A stretch of 23,548 nt of DNA from NCBI GenBank assembly GCA_004554165.1, contig SFNQ01000029.1, positions 1 to 23,548 of the forward strand, written 5' to 3'. The notes beneath the pieces were generated by a model, which did no database searches, was not told the DNA's origin, and was given only the letters and a program-made list of their open reading frames with translations. The position numbers were made by a program, and so were the translations under genes. Source of the stretch: Clostridiales bacterium. GTDB taxonomy: Bacteria > Bacillota > Clostridia > Christensenellales > CAG-138. Below, in pieces: positions 14,957 through 22,681 of this stretch (position 1 is the stretch's first letter; every line of letters begins with the position of its first letter).

Positions 14957-15097
14957 ACGTTCAGAACGCCTCTTCCCTGAACAAGGGCGACGGGAACGAT
15001 GGGGCGGCGGGCGCAGCCGCGCAGGCAGGGGAGCGCTCCGGCTGCTGCCCGGCGGGTTTCCCTGCGCCTGCGGAAAACGGGGGACGAAGCGGTTACA

Positions 15098-15144
15098 GGC
15101 GGCGGGAGAAAAGCAAATTCTGCTTCCCGCCGCCCGCGTTTTTT
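15098..15144 (+). terminator. Intrinsic terminator after the unknown gene
   Basis: GGCGGCGGGA (15098-15107) pairs with TCCCGCCGCC (15125-15134); an inner 5-bp stem AAGCA/TGCTT (15111-15115/15121-15125) can stack as an alternative upper helix. CGCG and T6 (15139-15144) follow. It lies 140 nt after the stop of the 13250 gene; the spacer before it (14957-15097) contains no gene I can support. Confidence 0.8.
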
Positions 15145-15146
15145 GC

Positions 15147-15178
15147 GCATACTTCTTTTTCTGAAAAAGGAAGTATGC
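15147..15178. promoter_or_regulatory. Inverted repeat overlapping the mnmG promoter (candidate operator)
   Basis: GCATACTTC (15147-15155) and GAAGTATGC (15170-15178) are perfect 9-bp arms; T/A tracts continue the stem to about 14 bp with one G-U pair and a 4-nt CTGA loop. The repeat covers the -35 region and abuts the -10 at 15179. Because of this position it could be a repressor site, or it could be a second terminator-like hairpin behind 15098-15144. Confidence 0.5.
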
Positions 15179-15184
15179 TACAAT
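15176..15184 (+). promoter_or_regulatory. Extended -10 promoter for mnmG
   Basis: TGC-TACAAT (15176-15184), 5/6 to TATAAT with the TGn extension, and no good -35. The start site would be near 15191, which places ATG 15183 upstream of the transcript and favours the mnmG start at 15204 (or 15192, leaderless). Confidence 0.5.
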
Positions 15185-15203
15185 GGCCCATATGGGAAAC
15201 GGA

Positions 15204-17072
15204 ATGACTGCGCAGCAATTTGATATCGTCGTCATCGGCGCGGGGCACGCGGGCTGCGAGGCAGCGCTGGCTGCGGCGCGCATGGGGCTCGAAACGCTCC
15301 TTCTGACGCTGAACCTTGACTCCATCGGCCTTATGCCCTGCAATCCGGCCATCGGCGGCACGGGCAAGGGACATCTTGTGCGCGAGATCGACGCCATGGG
15401 CGGCGAGATGGGTCTTGCCGCGGACGATACGCTGATTCAGATGCGGATGCTGAACACGGGCAAGGGCCCGGCGGTGCATTCCCTGCGGGCGCAGATGGAC
15501 AAGCGCCGCTACCACGAGCGCATGAAGCGCACGCTGGAGGAATGTCAAAGGCTCACCATTTTGCAGGACGAGGCGGAACGCTTTCTCACCGAGGGCGGCC
15601 GCATCTCGGGCGTCGTTACGGCGCAGGGCTTCGTATTCCCCTGCCGCGCGGCGGTCATGGCTTCGGGCGTATACCTCAAAAGCCGCATCCTCATCGGCGA
15701 CTATGCAAGGAACAGCGGCCCGGCGGGCCTGAGCCGCGCAGAGGGGCTGTCGGAGGGACTTATGGCGCTGGGCATTCCGCTGCAGCGCTTTAAGACCGGA
15801 ACGCCCGCGCGTGTGGACGGCCGCTCGCTGGACTACGGCGAGATGGAGCGGCAGGATGGCGACGTGCCCATGCCGGCCTTTTCCTTTCTGAACGGAACGC
15901 TAAAGCGGGAGCAGACGCCCTGCTACCTGACCTATACCAACGAAGCGACGCACCGCATCATACTGGATAATCTCCACCGCTCGCCCATGTACAGCGGCAA
16001 AATCCACGCCACCGGCACGCGCTACTGCCCCTCCATTGAGGACAAGATCGTTCGCTTTGCCGACAAGGACCGCCACCAGATCTTCATTGAGCCGGAGGGG
16101 CGAACCACCCACGAGATGTATGTGCAGGGACTCAGCACCAGTCTGCCGGCGGACGTACAGGCGGACATGCTGCACACCATGGCCGGACTGCGGAACTGCC
16201 GCGTCATGCGGCTTGGCTACGCCATAGAATACGACTGCATCGACCCGACCGCACTGGACCTGCATCTGATGGTGCGGGACGTGCCGGGCCTGTTCCTGGC
16301 GGGGCAGGTGAACGGCTCCAGCGGCTATGAGGAGGCTGCGGCGCAGGGCTTTTACGCGGGGGTGAACGCCGCGCTCCATGTGCGCGGGGAGGAGCCCTTC
16401 TTCCTCGGCCGGGACGAGGCCTATCTCGGCGTACTCGTGGACGACCTCTCCACCAAGGGAACGCCGGAGCCCTACCGCATGATGACCTCGCGCTGCGAAT
16501 ACCGACTGCTGCTGCGGCAGGACAACGCGGACGCGCGCCTGACCGAAAAAGCGCGGCGGCTCGGCCTTGTTTCCGCCGCGCGCTACGACCGGCTCATGCA
16601 AAAGCAGGAGGCCGTACAGGGGGCGCTGCGCGCACTGGAGCGGGGCGTACCCATGACGGATGCGCTCGCGGCCTGCCTTGCGGAGCACGGCGAACCGCTG
16701 CCAAAGCCCGGCGCAAGGCTCTTTGACCTGCTCAAGCGCCCCTGCATGAGCTATACCGCGCTCTCCGCGCTGGTGGACGGGCTGGCGCCGCTGGCGGACG
16801 AGGTGCGGGAGCAGGTGGACATTCTCGCGCGCTACGACGGCTACATCGAAAAGCAGCGGGAGCAGGTCCGGCGGCAGAAGCGAATGGAGATGCTGGCGCT
16901 GCCGCCGGACATCGACTATGCGGGCATTACGGGCCTGCGCCTTGAGGCGCGGCAGAAGCTGGCCAAGCAGCGGCCCCAAACCCTGGGCCAGGCCAGCCGC
17001 ATCTCCGGCGTCAGCCCCGCGGACGTATCCGTGCTGCTCATTCATTTGAAGCGGATGGGGCTCGGGGAATAG
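15204..17072 (+). CDS. mnmG: tRNA U34 5-carboxymethylaminomethyl synthesis FAD enzyme MnmG (GidA)
   Basis: With MnmE, this enzyme modifies U34 of tRNAs that read two-fold degenerate codons. The 622-aa protein is normal in length. The FAD dinucleotide fold is at the N-terminus (VVIGAGHAGCEAALAAARMG, about 9-28). It is followed by the family signatures NPAIGGTGKGHLVREIDAMG, RYCPSIEDKI, LAGQVNGSSGYEEAAAQG and RLLLRQDNADARLTE, with a helical MnmE/tRNA-binding C-terminus (DYAGITGLRLEARQKL, LGQASRISGVSPADVS). The frame is open from ATG 15183, but the likely promoter overlaps that codon, and homology starts right after ATG 15204 (MTAQQFDIVVIG). It is followed 140 nt later by rsmG; mnmE is not in the window. 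Confidence 0.96.
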   Translation: MTAQQFDIVVIGAGHAGCEAALAAARMGLETLLLTLNLDSIGLMPCNPAIGGTGKGHLVREIDAMGGEMGLAADDTLIQMRMLNTGKGPAVHSLRAQMDKRRYHERMKRTLEECQRLTILQDEAERFLTEGGRISGVVTAQGFVFPCRAAVMASGVYLKSRILIGDYARNSGPAGLSRAEGLSEGLMALGIPLQRFKTGTPARVDGRSLDYGEMERQDGDVPMPAFSFLNGTLKREQTPCYLTYTNEATHRIILDNLHRSPMYSGKIHATGTRYCPSIEDKIVRFADKDRHQIFIEPEGRTTHEMYVQGLSTSLPADVQADMLHTMAGLRNCRVMRLGYAIEYDCIDPTALDLHLMVRDVPGLFLAGQVNGSSGYEEAAAQGFYAGVNAALHVRGEEPFFLGRDEAYLGVLVDDLSTKGTPEPYRMMTSRCEYRLLLRQDNADARLTEKARRLGLVSAARYDRLMQKQEAVQGALRALERGVPMTDALAACLAEHGEPLPKPGARLFDLLKRPCMSYTALSALVDGLAPLADEVREQVDILARYDGYIEKQREQVRRQKRMEMLALPPDIDYAGITGLRLEARQKLAKQRPQTLGQASRISGVSPADVSVLLIHLKRMGLGE

Positions 17073-17212
17073 AGCCGGGCCGCAGAGGATCCTCCTTTTT
17101 TATGCGGAAAGGGAGGCGAAAGGAAAAGCCTTCGGCGGCAGGCAGGACGGGCGCGGCAAGGGCGGCTGCGCCGATTGCCAACCGGAAAAAGAAGCAGGAG
17201 AAAGGTTGTTCC

Positions 17213-17896
17213 ATGCAGAACCTGATGCACAGCCTGTGCCCCGAACTCAGCGGGGCGCAGCTTTTGCAGTTTCAAACCTATTATGACATGCTGGCGGAGT
17301 GGAACGGGCGCATGAACCTCACGGCGATTACCGGGCCGGAGGACGTGGCGAACAAGCACTTTTTCGACTCGCTGGCCGCCGCGCCATACCTGCCCCAGGG
17401 CGCGCGCTGCATCGACGTGGGCACGGGCGCGGGTTTTCCCGGCGTACCGCTGCTGATACTGCGCGATGATTTGACCATGACCCTGCTGGACGGACTGAAC
17501 AAGCGGCTCGTATTTCTCGAAACGCTGTGTGAAGCGCTGGGACTGTCCGGCCGGGTGACGCTCCTGCATGCGCGGGCGGAGGACGCGGGGCAGGATCCCG
17601 CGCACAGGGCGCAGTACGACGCCGCGCTGACGCGGGCGGTGGCCGCGCTGCCTGTGCTGCTGGAGCTGACGGTGCCGCTGCTCAGGGTGGGCGGCAAAAG
17701 CCTCTGCTACAAGGGCGAGGCCGCAGAGGAGATGGAGCAGGCCAGAAACGCCTGCCATCTGCTGCACTGCCGCCTTTCCGCCGTGCCGTTACAGCGGGCA
17801 TACGGCGCCCGCTCGCTGGTAATCGCGGAAAAAATCGCGCCGACGCCGAAAACATATCCGAGGCGCGCGGGCCTGCCCGCAAAGAAACCCCTGTAG
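17213..17896 (+). CDS. rsmG: 16S rRNA (guanine-527-N7)-methyltransferase RsmG (GidB)
   Basis: Methylates G527 of 16S rRNA using SAM; loss gives low-level streptomycin resistance in other bacteria. The 227-aa protein starts at ATG 17213 behind AGGAGAAAGG (17196-17205). The frame is open to 17102, but that stretch is basic, compositionally odd and lacks homology. Motifs: MNLTAIT (about 31-37), the SAM site CIDVGTGAGFPGVPL (about 64-78), DGLNKRLVFLE, LTRAVAALP, and the family C-terminus TYPRRAGLPAKKPL. It follows mnmG in the usual order and is probably co-transcribed, since I see no convincing terminator in the 140-nt gap. Confidence 0.95.
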   Translation: MQNLMHSLCPELSGAQLLQFQTYYDMLAEWNGRMNLTAITGPEDVANKHFFDSLAAAPYLPQGARCIDVGTGAGFPGVPLLILRDDLTMTLLDGLNKRLVFLETLCEALGLSGRVTLLHARAEDAGQDPAHRAQYDAALTRAVAALPVLLELTVPLLRVGGKSLCYKGEAAEEMEQARNACHLLHCRLSAVPLQRAYGARSLVIAEKIAPTPKTYPRRAGLPAKKPL

Positions 17897-17910
17897 AAGG
17901 CGGGGCGGCG

Positions 17911-18050
17911 CGGGCCGGGTTCCCCGGCCCGGCCCCTGCCGCGGCCAGGGCCGGCGACGCCGCTGCACAGGGAGCAGGCGCTCCGCCGCGGCGGGGGCGG
18001 GCGGCGCGAAGCGCCGCGCGCCGCCCGGGCCGAACACTTCTTGTTTTTTT
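17911..18050 (+). terminator. GC-rich hairpin pair and T-tract after rsmG
   Basis: Two strong hairpins: a 9-bp stem 17911-17919/17923-17931 with loop TTC, and a 10-bp stem 17999-18008/18017-18026 with an 8-nt loop. A T7 run at 18044-18050 follows the second stem by 17 nt, too far for a classic intrinsic terminator, so function is uncertain. The spacer 17897-18040 is almost entirely G and C and contains no gene. Confidence 0.35.
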
Positions 18051-18069
18051 CTCCGAAAAGTATTAGGAT
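18041..18069 (+). promoter_or_regulatory. Possible promoter for the V4R-GGDEF unit
   Basis: TTGTTT (18041-18046) and TAGGAT (18064-18069) are 17 bp apart, each 4/6 to consensus, in the only AT-rich part of this spacer. The leader would be about 35 nt, ending in GGAGGA (18098-18103) 7 nt before the start codon. Confidence 0.35.
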
Positions 18070-18110
18070 AAACAGAACAATAACGAAATCTTTATACGGA
18101 GGAACTGGTC

Positions 18111-18638
18111 ATGAGCAATATTTTTGCCAAAAAGGGCGCGGAAACCACGCTCAGGGACTATATGGGAAAGACCGACGGACGATCAAACCTGGGCGGCGAA
18201 CTGCCCGTCGAGATTTATCGGCTGTTTCAGTTTTCGGTCAAGGAGCAGCTGATCAGGGCCTATGGCGAGGCGGCGGCTGTGGACGTGTTCCGCAAGGCGG
18301 GCTATGAGGCGGGCGTCTTCTTTGCGGAAAACTTTCTCGACATCTCCCTTCCTCTTTCGGAATTCGTTTCCGCGTTGCAGAATAAACTGGAGGAGCTGAA
18401 AATCGGCATTTTGCGCATTGAGCGCATGGATGAGGACGGACATATCGTGCTGACCGTGTCCGAGGATGCGGACTGCTCGGGCCTGCCGGTGCTCGGCAAG
18501 ACCGTCTGCAACTATGACGAGGGCTTTCTCAGCGGCGTACTCTCCACCTATACGAAAAAGCCGTATGAAGCCGTTGAGGTGGACTGCTGGGCGACGGGCG
18601 ACCGGGTCTGCCGCTTCCATGCGGATGTGAGGGAGTGA
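18111..18638 (+). CDS. V4R (4-vinyl reductase) domain sensor protein
   Basis: Cytoplasmic protein of 175 aa. Residues about 30-172 match the V4R fold, a small-molecule-binding domain found in regulators and in bacteriochlorophyll-synthesis and archaeal proteins. Visible signs are the amphipathic helix around YRLFQFSVKEQLI, a central GYEAGVFFAENFL helix, DCSGLPVLGKTVCNYDEGFLSG, and the C-terminal VEVDCWATGDRVCRF. Cysteines 122, 133, 159 and 167 lie in the usual conserved places. It has no output domain of its own. The next gene, 6 nt downstream, encodes a GGDEF protein without a clear ligand-binding domain other than a PAS-like segment, so the V4R protein is inferred to be its partner or sensor. 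The start is ATG 18111 with a strong SD. Confidence 0.85.
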   Translation: MSNIFAKKGAETTLRDYMGKTDGRSNLGGELPVEIYRLFQFSVKEQLIRAYGEAAAVDVFRKAGYEAGVFFAENFLDISLPLSEFVSALQNKLEELKIGILRIERMDEDGHIVLTVSEDADCSGLPVLGKTVCNYDEGFLSGVLSTYTKKPYEAVEVDCWATGDRVCRFHADVRE

Positions 18639-18644
18639 CGGGCC

Positions 18645-19871
18645 ATGCAGGACAGGGATGCCAAGCTGCTGTTTGAGTACCTCGGCAGCATTCTCTACGA
18701 GAGCGACCCTGTTCCGCCTGCGGAGGCCGAGATTTCGCCCGGGGCGCGGGAACTGCTCGGCGGGCTGAGCTGCCTTTCAACCTATGTCAAAGAGCTTACC
18801 GCTTACTCCCACGCGCTGGCCACGGGCGATCTGGATGCGCCCCTGCCGGACAGGGAGAATCCGCTTTGCTATAATCTCAAGCAGCTGCATTCCGTTTTGA
18901 ACCATCTGACGTTTCAGGTTCGCCAGGTCGCGGCGGGCGATTATTCGCAGCGCGTGTCGTCGCTGCGGGCGTTTTCGGACTCCTTCAATAAAATGATTGC
19001 CCAGCTCCGGGAGCGCGAGCAGCTTCTCAGGCAGGAGTCGGAGAACGCGCAGCGCAACGCCGCCATGTTCCGCGGTTATCACGACATCCTGCTCTCGCTT
19101 GCGGAAACGCGGGATGAGATCATCCTCATCAGCGATGTGAAGTCGCAGCGGCGGCTATACTGCAACAAGCAGGTGGAGGGGCGGAGCTGCAACGATTGCA
19201 GCTTTCATGATCCGTCCCTGCTCGCGCAGCTCCATACCGAAGCCGAGGACGGCCCGGTGCGCGAAATTGAAACGGAAGGCGCGGTCTACCGCGTGACCTC
19301 CTTCCGCATCAATTGGGAGGGCGTACCGGCCTGGGCGGACATTGTGCAAAACGTGACCAGCGCACGGGAACAGGAGCGCATGCTGAGCGACATTGCCTAT
19401 CGCGATGCGCTGACCGGCCTGTTCAACCGCCGGTATTTTCTCAGCGGTCTTGCGGAAGCAATCGAAGAGAAGCGGCCCTTTTCGCTCTGCTCCATGGATA
19501 TGGACGGGCTCAAGTATGTCAACGATACCCTCGGTCACGCGGCCGGCGACGAGTATATCAACGGCGTGGTGCGCCTCATCAGCGCTTCGCTCCGGCGTGA
19601 CGACCTGTTTGCCCGCATGGGCGGGGATGAGTTTTCCGTTTTGTTCTATGGCTGCGGCGCGGAGGTGGCCGAGCGGAAGATGGAGGGGCTGCACAACAGG
19701 ATCGCCTCGAAGGCGCTTTCGGAGCATGGGACGGGCGGGGGACTGAGCTACGGCGTCGTGGCCTTTCAGCCCGGCATGACGCCGGAGTCCATGCTCGAAG
19801 CTGCGGATGCGGCAATGTACGCCTGCAAGCGCCGCCACCGGGAGCAGCCCGGCTACCGCTCAAACCGCTAG
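18645..19871 (+). CDS. Soluble GGDEF diguanylate cyclase with HAMP-like and PAS-like regions
   Basis: Predicted to make cyclic di-GMP from two GTP. The 408-aa protein has no TM segments. Residues about 45-125 look like HAMP-type helices (SHALATGDLDAPLP, QVAAGDYSQRV) running into a coiled coil (about 125-145). Residues about 147-240 form a PAS-like domain (EIILISDVKSQRRLYCNKQ) with Cys173, Cys182 and Cys185 arranged as C-x8-C-x2-C, possibly a metal or redox site. The GGDEF domain follows (about 245-400): DALTGLFNRRYF, MDMDGLKYVNDTLGHAAGDEY, and an intact GGDEF at 326-330 preceded by an RxxD inhibitory site (RRDD) at the proper 5-residue distance. It should therefore be active and product-inhibited. 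It is in an operon with the V4R gene. Confidence 0.93.
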   Translation: MQDRDAKLLFEYLGSILYESDPVPPAEAEISPGARELLGGLSCLSTYVKELTAYSHALATGDLDAPLPDRENPLCYNLKQLHSVLNHLTFQVRQVAAGDYSQRVSSLRAFSDSFNKMIAQLREREQLLRQESENAQRNAAMFRGYHDILLSLAETRDEIILISDVKSQRRLYCNKQVEGRSCNDCSFHDPSLLAQLHTEAEDGPVREIETEGAVYRVTSFRINWEGVPAWADIVQNVTSAREQERMLSDIAYRDALTGLFNRRYFLSGLAEAIEEKRPFSLCSMDMDGLKYVNDTLGHAAGDEYINGVVRLISASLRRDDLFARMGGDEFSVLFYGCGAEVAERKMEGLHNRIASKALSEHGTGGGLSYGVVAFQPGMTPESMLEAADAAMYACKRRHREQPGYRSNR

Positions 19872-19910
19872 CGGCTGCAATAACACCGACGGAAGGAGAA
19901 GCCGTTTCTT

Positions 19911-21128
19911 ATGTGCGACACCCTGGGATTTTTGGCAGACGGCGGCGCGCTGTTTGCAAAGAACAGCGACCGCAGCCCCAACGAGCCGCAGACGCTGGAG
20001 TTTCACCCCGCGAGAACGGGGCTTTCCGGCCACCTTCGCGCAACCTATATTTCGCTCCCCGAGGCGGCGGAGACGCATGCGGCGCTGCTCTCGCGCCCGG
20101 CCTGGATGTGGGGCGCGGAGATGGGCGTAAACGACTGCGGCGTGTGCATCGGCAACGAAGCGGTATTTACGCGGGGCGCCTATGCGCAGACGGGCCTGAC
20201 CGGCATGGACCTTGTGCGTCTTGCGCTGGAGCGCTCGGACAGCGCGAAGGCCGCGCTGGAACAGATCATCGCCCTGCTGGAACAGTACGGGCAGGGCGGC
20301 AACTGCGGCTTTGACCACGATTTTTTCTATGACAACGCCTTTCTGATCCTGGACCGCAGCGCGCTCTATGTGCTGGAGACGGCGGGGAAGCAATGGGTCT
20401 ACAAGCAGTACCAGCGGCAGAGCATCAGCAACCGCCTGTCCATCCGCAGCGAGGGCGACGCCTGCTCCGGCGGCGAGGCGATTGATTTTTGCAGAACCTT
20501 TACGGAGCCGGTTTATACCCACTTTTCCGGCTCGCGCCGCCGCAGGGCGCAGACGCAGCGCTGCCTGAAAACCGCAGAAAGCGTACAGGACTGCATGAAC
20601 GCGCTGCGCACGCACGACGACTGCGTAAAAAATCCCTTTGCCCGCGGCAGCGTGTCCAGTGTGTGCATGCACTATGGCGGCATGGTGGGCGACCATACCA
20701 CCGCCAGCATGATCGTTTCGCTGGAACCGGAGCGCACCGTGGTCTGGGCCACGGGCAGCAGCGCGCCCTGTGTTTCGCTCTTTAAGCCGTACCTGTTCGG
20801 CAGCGCACCCTGCGCGCCGGTGTTCGCGCCGGACGAGCCGCAGGCCAGGGCCTACTGGCTCTCGCAGGAGAGCTTCCGACGCGCGCTGATCGGCAAGCGC
20901 ATTCCAAAGGAGTATTACGCAGCCCGTGACGCGCTGGAAGCAGCATGGCGCGGGGCGGCGGCGCGCGCGCAGGATGCTGCGGACTTTGCCGCGCTCACAG
21001 CAGGTTGCGCCGCGGAGGAACATGCCTTTTTCGCGCAGTGGGATCCCCGGCGCTTTTCGCCCGCGCCGGCCTCGCGCGTCTTTTTCCGGCGCTGGCAGAA
21101 GAAGACGGAGGCGCTGGAACGGAACTGA
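19911..21128 (+). CDS. Peptidase family C69 (secernin-like) Ntn hydrolase
   Basis: The 405-aa protein begins Met-Cys-Asp-Thr. In C69 enzymes Met1 is removed and Cys2 becomes the N-terminal nucleophile. Family signatures follow: LFAKNSDRSPNEPQ (about 14-27), MWGAEMGVNDCGVCIGNEAVFT (about 66-87, given here as a region), GNCGFDHDFFYDNAFLI, SNRLSI, and SSVCMHYGG with MVGDHTTASMIV. These match secernins more closely than the Lactobacillus PepD dipeptidases. The substrate is unknown; dipeptides or amides are likely. There is no signal peptide, so it is cytoplasmic. SD GGAAGGAG (19891-19898) lies 12 nt before ATG 19911. It is 39 nt after the GGDEF gene and may share its transcript. Confidence 0.88.
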   Translation: MCDTLGFLADGGALFAKNSDRSPNEPQTLEFHPARTGLSGHLRATYISLPEAAETHAALLSRPAWMWGAEMGVNDCGVCIGNEAVFTRGAYAQTGLTGMDLVRLALERSDSAKAALEQIIALLEQYGQGGNCGFDHDFFYDNAFLILDRSALYVLETAGKQWVYKQYQRQSISNRLSIRSEGDACSGGEAIDFCRTFTEPVYTHFSGSRRRRAQTQRCLKTAESVQDCMNALRTHDDCVKNPFARGSVSSVCMHYGGMVGDHTTASMIVSLEPERTVVWATGSSAPCVSLFKPYLFGSAPCAPVFAPDEPQARAYWLSQESFRRALIGKRIPKEYYAARDALEAAWRGAAARAQDAADFAALTAGCAAEEHAFFAQWDPRRFSPAPASRVFFRRWQKKTEALERN

Positions 21129-21163
21129 GGCGCCCGGGAAAGGGACGACTGTCCGATTTGGAT

Positions 21164-21204
21164 AAACAGCGCGGCTTCGGTCTGACCGGGCCGCGCCGCT
21201 GTTT
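21164..21204. terminator. Bidirectional terminator between the C69 gene and the Noc/ParB gene
   Basis: AAACAGCG (21164-21171) pairs with CGCTGTTT (21197-21204); CGGC (21172-21175) pairs with GCCG (21190-21193) with a 3-nt bulge. A T4 run (21202-21205) ends the plus strand and TTT-AT ends the minus strand. It sits between two convergent genes and touches the stop codon of the minus-strand gene. Confidence 0.6.
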
Positions 21205-22059
21205 TCACTGGGCTGCGGCGCGGGCGTCCGGGGCGCCTTCCTGCCGGCTCCGAATGCGGATGAGCATGTCCATGCCGCCGTCGGCTTCGGTCTCCTCGAT
21301 TTCCACCGCCAGGTTCGCCTGCCCCAGCAGGGAAGCCGCCTGCCGCACCGTGTTGACAAAGATGCGGTAATCCCGAAGCATCCGCAGCGTGCGCTGCCGG
21401 GGCTTTGGCGCGGAGCTTTGCAGCATGCGCTCCACCAGCCGCTCCGTCTCCTTGACGGTCAGCCCCCCCTCACTGATCTGCCGGATCGCTTCCAGCTGAA
21501 GTGCCTCGTCCTGGAGCTTGAGCAGCGCGCGGGCGTGGCGCTCGGAGAGCGCGCCGGAGAGCGCGGCCTGCCGCACGGCGGGCGAGAGGGTCAGCAGCCG
21601 CACCTTGTTTGCGATGAAGGACTGGCTCTTGCCAAGGCGGGCCGCCAGCTGCTCCTGCGTCATGCCGTAGCGCATAAGCAGCGCGCGATAGCATTCGGCC
21701 TCCTCAATGTAGTGCAGGTCGCGGCGCTGGATGTTCTCGATCAGGGCCATCATCGCGCTCATCTCCTGCGGCGTCTGCTGCACGATGCAGGGAATCTCCT
21801 TCATTCCCAGCAGGCGGCAGGCGCGAAGCCTGCGCTCGCCCGCGATCAGCTCGTATCCGCCGGAAACACGCCGTACCGTCAGCGGCTGGATTAATCCGGC
21901 CTGCTCAATGGAACGGCTCAGCTCCCGGATGCCCTCCTCGTCGAAGGTTTTGCGCGGCTGGTTCGGGTTCGGGCGGATGCTGCCCTCCGGAATCAGCAGA
22001 AGCTGCCTTGTGCGCGTGGGCTGCTGCCACACCTCGCCCGGCAGGCCGAACAGTGCCAT
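21205..22059 (-). CDS. noc: ParB/Noc-family DNA-binding CTPase, nucleoid-occlusion-like
   Basis: Binds DNA sites and spreads as a CTP-dependent clamp; ParB acts in origin segregation, Noc in blocking division over the nucleoid. The 284-aa protein starts at ATG 22059: a GGGGGG run 9 nt upstream is the SD, and it touches GTG 22068. ParB N-domain: IRPNPNQPRKTFDEE, GLIQPLTVRR, and the CTP-binding GERR (74-77). ENIQRRDL (108-115) is the second CTP motif; the helix-turn-helix is about 133-155 (MTQEQLAARLGKSQSFIANK), followed by a coiled region and a dimerisation tail. The short N-terminus MALFGLPGEVWQ could be a membrane-targeting helix as in Noc, and it lacks a clear ParA-stimulating Arg motif. 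Absence of parA next door and proximity to rsmG favour Noc over Spo0J, with moderate certainty. Confidence 0.85.
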   Translation of the reverse strand: MALFGLPGEVWQQPTRTRQLLLIPEGSIRPNPNQPRKTFDEEGIRELSRSIEQAGLIQPLTVRRVSGGYELIAGERRLRACRLLGMKEIPCIVQQTPQEMSAMMALIENIQRRDLHYIEEAECYRALLMRYGMTQEQLAARLGKSQSFIANKVRLLTLSPAVRQAALSGALSERHARALLKLQDEALQLEAIRQISEGGLTVKETERLVERMLQSSAPKPRQRTLRMLRDYRIFVNTVRQAASLLGQANLAVEIEETEADGGMDMLIRIRSRQEGAPDARAAAQ

Positions 22060-22145
22060 GTACTTCACCCCCCAATGTGGTAAGGGGATAGTTTCGCGTC
22101 CGCAGGCCCGGCTCCTGCCCGCTCGACAAAGCTAGTGGAAAAGGG

Positions 22146-22168
22146 GCAAAAAAGGGGTTGTTTTTTGC
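22146..22168 (-). terminator. Weak terminator-like hairpin between spmB and noc
   Basis: GCAAAAAA (22146-22153) and TTTTTTGC (22161-22168) form an 8-bp stem with a 7-nt loop, 16 nt past the spmB stop. Only two GC pairs support it and CCCC follows the U-run on the minus strand, so termination would be weak. The rest of 22060-22183 contains no gene. Confidence 0.3.
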
Positions 22169-22183
22169 GTATGAAACGCCTTT

Positions 22184-22681
22184 TCAGGTCAAAAGCACAG
22201 CCGTGACCACGCCTGCCGCCATGGATGCCAGCGCTACGGGCACGGCAAAGCGCGTCTTTTTCACGCCCACCGCCCCAAAGTACAGCGCCACCTCATAGAA
22301 AATCGTCTCTGAGGAGCCCATGAGAACGCTGGCGCGCATGCCGATGTCGGAATCCGGGCCAAAGCGCGCAAACAGCTCCGCAAGCTGGGCCATGGCCGCG
22401 CTGCCGGAAAAGGGGCGCAGCAGCAGCAGCGGCAGAAGCTCCGCCTGCAGGCCTGCGGCGCCGCAGGCGGGCGTCAGCAGCGCGGTCAGCCGGTCGATGA
22501 GGCCGCTGTCCCGCAGCGCGCCGATGGCGATCAGCATGGCCGCCAGAAAGGGCAGAATTTTATAGAGCACCGGCAGGCCCTCGGCCGCGCCCTCCACAAA
22601 GGCGTCGTACACATCCACCCGGCGCATGAGCGCATAGAGCACGACCCCTGCGATCATCAGCGGCAGAATGGCGCTGCTCAT
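22184..22681 (-). CDS. spmB: Spore maturation protein SpmB
   Basis: Membrane protein of 165 aa with a nucleoside-recognition/Gate-type domain. In Bacillus SpmA and SpmB together promote spore-core dehydration and heat resistance. The start is ATG 22681, overlapping the spmA stop as ATGA. Features: an N-terminal TM (MSSAILPLMIAGVVLYALM), AFVEGAAEGLPVLYKILPFLAAMLIAIGALRDSG (a hallmark block, residues about 28-60), LRPFSGSAAMAQL, and GSSETIFYEVALYFGAVGVKKTR near the C-terminus, all typical of SpmB. The frame stays open upstream to 23347 only because of GC-rich shadow coding in spmA. Confidence 0.93.
   Translation of the reverse strand: MSSAILPLMIAGVVLYALMRRVDVYDAFVEGAAEGLPVLYKILPFLAAMLIAIGALRDSGLIDRLTALLTPACGAAGLQAELLPLLLLRPFSGSAAMAQLAELFARFGPDSDIGMRASVLMGSSETIFYEVALYFGAVGVKKTRFAVPVALASMAAGVVTAVLLT

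Noticed and set aside
17082..17100. Terminator between mnmG and rsmG (GAGGATCCTC then T5)
   Set aside because: The palindrome leaves no loop, so a stable RNA hairpin cannot form with more than about three pairs.
21133..21141. Noc-binding site (consensus ATTTCCCGGGAAAT)
   Set aside because: Only the CCCGGGAAA part is present; the left arm does not match. I also found no parS palindrome of the TGTTTCACGTGAAACA type in the window.
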